From Chloroflexota bacterium (GTDB lineage: Bacteria > Chloroflexota > Anaerolineae > Aggregatilineales > Phototrophicaceae): a stretch of 64,000 bases of DNA. Of this stretch, positions 61,022 through 64,000 are shown piece by piece; positions within the stretch are counted from its first letter, which is position 1; every line of letters begins with the position of its first letter. The translations under genes and the position numbers were made by a program. The DNA lies in contig WTGO01000031.1 in assembly GCA_011523515.1 (NCBI GenBank), positions 1-64,000 of the forward strand, written 5' to 3'. Under the pieces are notes generated by a model. That model was not told the DNA's origin, ran no database searches, and worked only from the letters and a program-made list of their open reading frames with translations.

Positions 61022-61681
61022 ATGACTGGATTAATCAGTTTCGATCACGTCTCAGCGGCGCTGGCGCTGGACAACTTTGACTCAGCTAAAGCTCGGCAGC
61101 TTATGGCGCCAGTGCCGCGCGGATGGCAAAAGCGCGACACGCCGCCGACGCCCGCGGCCGTGATGATCCTCATTTTTGCGGATGCGCCGGGACGTCTAAG
61201 CCTGGTGCTGACCTTGCGCAATTCTGAGTTGCGCGGGCATAGCGGGCAGGTGAGCTTTCCCGGCGGACGACAAGACCCGCAGGATTCGAGCCTGACATGC
61301 ACCGCGCTGCGCGAGACCTACGAGGAGATCGGCATCCGCAGCGACACCCTGCGCATACTCGGGGGCTTGCCTTGTGTCTATATCCCCACCTCTCACTTTG
61401 ATGTAGCGCCGATCGTAGCGCGATTCGACGGCGGGCCAGCCTTCGCACCCAATCCTGCCGAGGTCGCCGAGATATTTAGCTTTGGTCTGGATGAGCTGCT
61501 GCAGCCGGGCTACAAACGCGTCGAAACGCGCCGAATCCGCGGCATCGACGTGCGAGTACCCTTCTACGCTGTGCACGGTCACAAAGTATGGGGCGCCACC
61601 GCCATCATGCTAAGCGAACTTGAAGGTCGTTTACGCCGCGTCTTGCCGCATTGCGTGCTGCATTCGTTGGCGACCTTGTAG
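61022..61681 (+). CDS. CoA pyrophosphatase-type Nudix hydrolase (NudL-like)
   Basis: 219 residues from ATG 61022. The CoAse signature LTLRNSELRGHSGQVSFPGGRQD precedes the Nudix box GGRQDPQDSSLTCTALRETYEEIGI. Enzymes of this type hydrolyse CoA and acyl-CoA to 3',5'-ADP and phosphopantetheine. The ORF-track start at 60959 adds 21 residues without similarity. Confidence 0.9.
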   Translation: MTGLISFDHVSAALALDNFDSAKARQLMAPVPRGWQKRDTPPTPAAVMILIFADAPGRLSLVLTLRNSELRGHSGQVSFPGGRQDPQDSSLTCTALRETYEEIGIRSDTLRILGGLPCVYIPTSHFDVAPIVARFDGGPAFAPNPAEVAEIFSFGLDELLQPGYKRVETRRIRGIDVRVPFYAVHGHKVWGATAIMLSELEGRLRRVLPHCVLHSLATL

Positions 61682-61819
61682 CGGGCCGCGTGACCAGCGC
61701 GAGGTCCCTTTCGGCGCGCCGGCATGAAACCTTGTGCGTATTTGGCTTGATTGATATGCTTTACGCAACTGAGTGAATGCTTTCAACGATTCAGCGCCGT
61801 CCGCCCGTCAACGGAACAC

Positions 61820-62980
61820 ATGGATAGCATCCCCACAATCATCCCGATACTAGCGGTCACAACCGGCGCGGAAGGCGCGGGCGAATGGGGCGCGCTGATA
61901 TTCTACGTGGTGATCGCGCTCGGCGTGTCATTTCTGTGCTCGGTTTGGGAAGCGGCAATGCTGTCCACGCCGGTGTCGCATATTGAACTGCTGGTACAGC
62001 AGGGCAGCAAAGCGGGCGTCATCATGCAAGGTCTGCGGCAGAATGTCGAGCATCCCATCTCGGCTATCCTCACGCTGAATACCATCGCGCATACCGTGGG
62101 CGCAGCCGGCGCCGGCGCGGAAGCCACCGCTATATTCGGCAGTGAATTCTTCGGCATCATTTCGGCGGCGCTAACACTGATGATTCTGGTTTTCTCTGAA
62201 ATCATTCCCAAAACGCTGGGCGCTGTCTACGCCAAACCGCTGACGCCCTTCACGGCTTATTCCCTGCGCATGCTGCTGGTTTTACTTAAGCCGGCTGTAT
62301 TCCTCTCGGAATTCGTGACGCGCTCCATGCGGCCTAGCGAAGAAACGCCGACCGTGACGCGCTCCGAATTGCAGGTGATGGCGCGCATCAGCGCTGAAGA
62401 GGGCGGCATTCAAGAGCGCGAAAATCGCATCGTAGCCAATTTGCTGCAACTGGCCGACGTGCAAGTGGAAACCATAATGACGCCGCGCACGGTGATGGTG
62501 ACGCTGCAAGAAGATGAGAAGGTTGGCGACGTAATGGGCTCGAACGTTATTCTGCCATTTTCGCGCATTCCGGTTTTCGGCGAATCGGCAGACGATATCA
62601 AGGGCTACGTACTGCGCCATGAGATATACAAGCGCGCCGCCGCCGACGAACACGATGTCAAGCTGCGTGAGATCGCGTTGCGCCTTGATGTCGTGCCGGC
62701 GACGAATTCTGTCGCCGATGTGTTGGATGACTTCATCGCCAAGCAAGATCACATTTTCTTGGTGATCGACGAATACGGCGGCACAGCCGGCCTGATCACC
62801 ATGGAAGACGCGGTTGAGACCTTGCTCGGCATTGAGATCCTCGATGAATCTGACCCCGTCCCTGACCTGCGCGAATTGGCGCGCCGCCGCTATCAGGGTC
62901 AACTCCTGCCGCAGGCAGACAGCCAGCCCGCGCCTTCAGCGCCCGACCCGGATTCGCCCGATGCCGGCCGCGCTGAATGA
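61820..62980 (+). CDS. CNNM/CorC-like membrane protein with CBS pair (hemolysin-family type)
   Basis: 386 residues from ATG 61820. N-terminal DUF21/CNNM domain with about four helices (ALIFYVVIALGVSFLCSVWEAAML, ISAILTLNTIAHTVGAAGAGAEA, IISAALTLMILVFSEIIPKTLGAVYA), then a CBS pair: VQVETIMTPRTVMVTLQED and VFGESADDIKGYVLRHEI, with HIFLVIDEYGGTAGLITMEDAVE. Related to Mg2+/Co2+ efflux proteins. A Pro/Asp tail (PAPSAPDPDSPDAG) replaces the usual CorC_HlyC domain. Its stop overlaps the AlkA start by 4 bp. Confidence 0.88.
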   Translation: MDSIPTIIPILAVTTGAEGAGEWGALIFYVVIALGVSFLCSVWEAAMLSTPVSHIELLVQQGSKAGVIMQGLRQNVEHPISAILTLNTIAHTVGAAGAGAEATAIFGSEFFGIISAALTLMILVFSEIIPKTLGAVYAKPLTPFTAYSLRMLLVLLKPAVFLSEFVTRSMRPSEETPTVTRSELQVMARISAEEGGIQERENRIVANLLQLADVQVETIMTPRTVMVTLQEDEKVGDVMGSNVILPFSRIPVFGESADDIKGYVLRHEIYKRAAADEHDVKLREIALRLDVVPATNSVADVLDDFIAKQDHIFLVIDEYGGTAGLITMEDAVETLLGIEILDESDPVPDLRELARRRYQGQLLPQADSQPAPSAPDPDSPDAGRAE

Positions 62981-63894
62981 CGGAAATCTGCCTGCCGCTG
63001 CCCGCCTGCGCCTATCGCTTTGACTTGCTGCTTGAATTTGTGCGGCGCATCGCCTATCCGGCGCGTTTAATCGTACGCGGCGACACGCTATGGCGTGTTA
63101 CCGCGGGCCAGTTGCTTTCCTATCGCGAGTCGGCCGATTCCATTATTGTTCGCGGCGAATCGCTGCCCGCTGATCTCGTTTCATGTATTGAGCGGAGGTC
63201 TCGGATCTGCCTGGGCCTGGACCAGGATCTGACCGACTTCTATTGCTTTGCGCAGAGCGACGCCGACTTATGGCGGGTGGTCGAGCCACTAGTCGGACTG
63301 CCGCTATTTTGCAGCGAGTCCGTTTTCGAGGCGCTGATCACGCTGATCATCGAGCAGCATATCACCTGGAAATCGGCCATGCGCTCTCAGCGAGAGCTGC
63401 TGCGAATCGCCGGCCGCTCCGTGCGGGCCGGGCAAACTGTGCTATATGATTTCCCGGCGCCCGCCCGGCTGGCTCGCGCCTACCAAGAGGCACTCAAGCC
63501 CTTGAAAATCACCAACAAGCGCATCGATCTGATTATCGCGATCGCTGGCGACGTGAACCACGGCCGGTTGGATCTCGAAAGGTTACGCCAACTTCCTGCG
63601 AAAGAAGCCTATGCCCGGCTGCTGTCCATTAAGGGCGTGGGGCACTGGACGGCGAGCAATGTCATCGGCCGCGCAATGGGCCGTTACCCTTACGTCAGCC
63701 ACAACGATGTCGCGCTGCAAGCGGCGGTGCGTCATTACTTTCATGGCGACGCCGGGCGAAAGAGCGCAGAGCTGGTAAACGACACGCTGAACAGATACGG
63801 CGAATTCGCCGGCATGGCCGGGCACTTTACTTTGCTGAGATGGGTCCTGGATCGTTATCCGCCGCTGGACAGCCAAACGCGCCGTTTGACTTAG
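62977..63894 (+). CDS. DNA-3-methyladenine glycosylase II-like (AlkA/HhH-GPD)
   Basis: 305 residues. The helix-hairpin-helix LLSIKGVGHWTASNVIGRAMGRYPYVSHNDVALQ carries the catalytic Asp (D in HNDVALQ), and the N-terminal half has VFEALITLIIEQHITWKSAMRSQREL of AlkA-type enzymes. Excises alkylated purines. Its end overlaps the minus-strand kinase stop by 4 bases. Confidence 0.88.
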   Translation: MTEICLPLPACAYRFDLLLEFVRRIAYPARLIVRGDTLWRVTAGQLLSYRESADSIIVRGESLPADLVSCIERRSRICLGLDQDLTDFYCFAQSDADLWRVVEPLVGLPLFCSESVFEALITLIIEQHITWKSAMRSQRELLRIAGRSVRAGQTVLYDFPAPARLARAYQEALKPLKITNKRIDLIIAIAGDVNHGRLDLERLRQLPAKEAYARLLSIKGVGHWTASNVIGRAMGRYPYVSHNDVALQAAVRHYFHGDAGRKSAELVNDTLNRYGEFAGMAGHFTLLRWVLDRYPPLDSQTRRLT

Positions 63895-64000
63895 GCGCCA
63901 AGTTCGTCGTAGAGCATGTCGGTGTTCAGCGACTGCAGCACCGTATCTTCGCTCTCCAGTGTCAGTGATGCCGCGGCGACGCCGAGCCGCATCGCCTCGT
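63891..64000 (-). CDS. PfkB-family carbohydrate/pseudouridine kinase, C-terminal end (truncated by window edge)
   Basis: Only the last 36 codons are in the window: EAMRLGVAAASLTLESEDTV... ending DELGA and TAA at 63891-63893. The AxxxGxAAAxLTLES pattern is the C-terminal helix of PfkB-family kinases, notably pseudouridine kinases. Too short for the ORF track. Substrate cannot be judged. Confidence 0.6.
   Translation of the reverse strand, partial: EAMRLGVAAASLTLESEDTVLQSLNTDMLYDELGA

Overview
The window is one contiguous stretch of a GC-rich bacterial chromosome with short spacers, many 4-14 bp gene overlaps and mostly housekeeping or metabolic genes. The gene content (FusA-like EF-G paralogue, a translin-family protein beside DUF3467, a serine hydroxymethyltransferase-aminomethyltransferase fusion, YwiC-like and MEMO-like proteins, many Asp/Asn-rich secreted proteins with Pro/Thr linkers) suggests Chloroflexota, probably an Anaerolineae-type lineage. 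This is inferred from gene content only: no rRNA is present. No tRNA, rRNA, CRISPR array, transposase or phage gene was recognised.

Layout. 1-2.9 kb: end of an acyl-CoA dehydrogenase, a zinc-type oxidoreductase, an unknown protein and a CYTH phosphatase/cyclase. 2.9-4.1 kb: an AT-richer TIR-domain gene framed by two nested pairs of inverted repeats. 4.1-13.4 kb: AEC transporter, RCK-domain membrane protein, GlyA-GcvT fusion, SGNH hydrolase, FusA-like GTPase and a frameshifted small membrane protein. 13.4-24.7 kb: FtsH, YyaL-type thioredoxin-fold protein, TPR/lytic transglycosylase lipoprotein, glycosyltransferase, methylglyoxal synthase, ECF sigma/anti-sigma pair and GreA. 25-28.5 kb: 2-hydroxyacid dehydrogenase, a soluble histidine kinase and rplJL with promoter, leader hairpin and terminator. 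28.5-34.5 kb: MEMO-like protein, translin-like/DUF3467 pair, YciI and Nudix proteins, a 231-bp MITE-like palindromic element, RsmG and two unknown secreted proteins. 34.6-41.9 kb: divergent isocitrate/isopropylmalate dehydrogenase-like enzyme, MarR regulator, S9 peptidase, GNAT, deformylase and an OmpR/HK two-component pair. 42-46.7 kb: a ferric-iron ABC importer (FbpABC type) with an inserted YwiC-like membrane protein.

The most unusual locus is 46995-49586: a tight three-gene operon encoding an E2-like (ubiquitin-conjugating fold) protein, a JAB/MPN-like peptidase and an E1/ThiF-like adenylating enzyme, with no visible ubiquitin-like protein and no CBASS nucleotidyltransferase. The JAB protein keeps the spacing of the JAMM motif but has Gln in place of the second His.

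50-64 kb: alpha/beta hydrolase and tandem GNAT, a PsbP-like anchored protein behind a clear sigma-70-type promoter, an MBL hydrolase-Mug glycosylase-dUTPase cluster, SDR, SSB, GatB, an aminotransferase, a DUF5996 gene broken by an exact 7-bp tandem duplication, a CoA-type Nudix hydrolase, a CNNM/CBS membrane protein, an AlkA-type glycosylase and the C-terminal end of a PfkB-family kinase running off the right edge. Themes that recur are DNA/nucleotide sanitation (Mug, Dut, AlkA, two Nudix proteins, SSB) and one-carbon metabolism.
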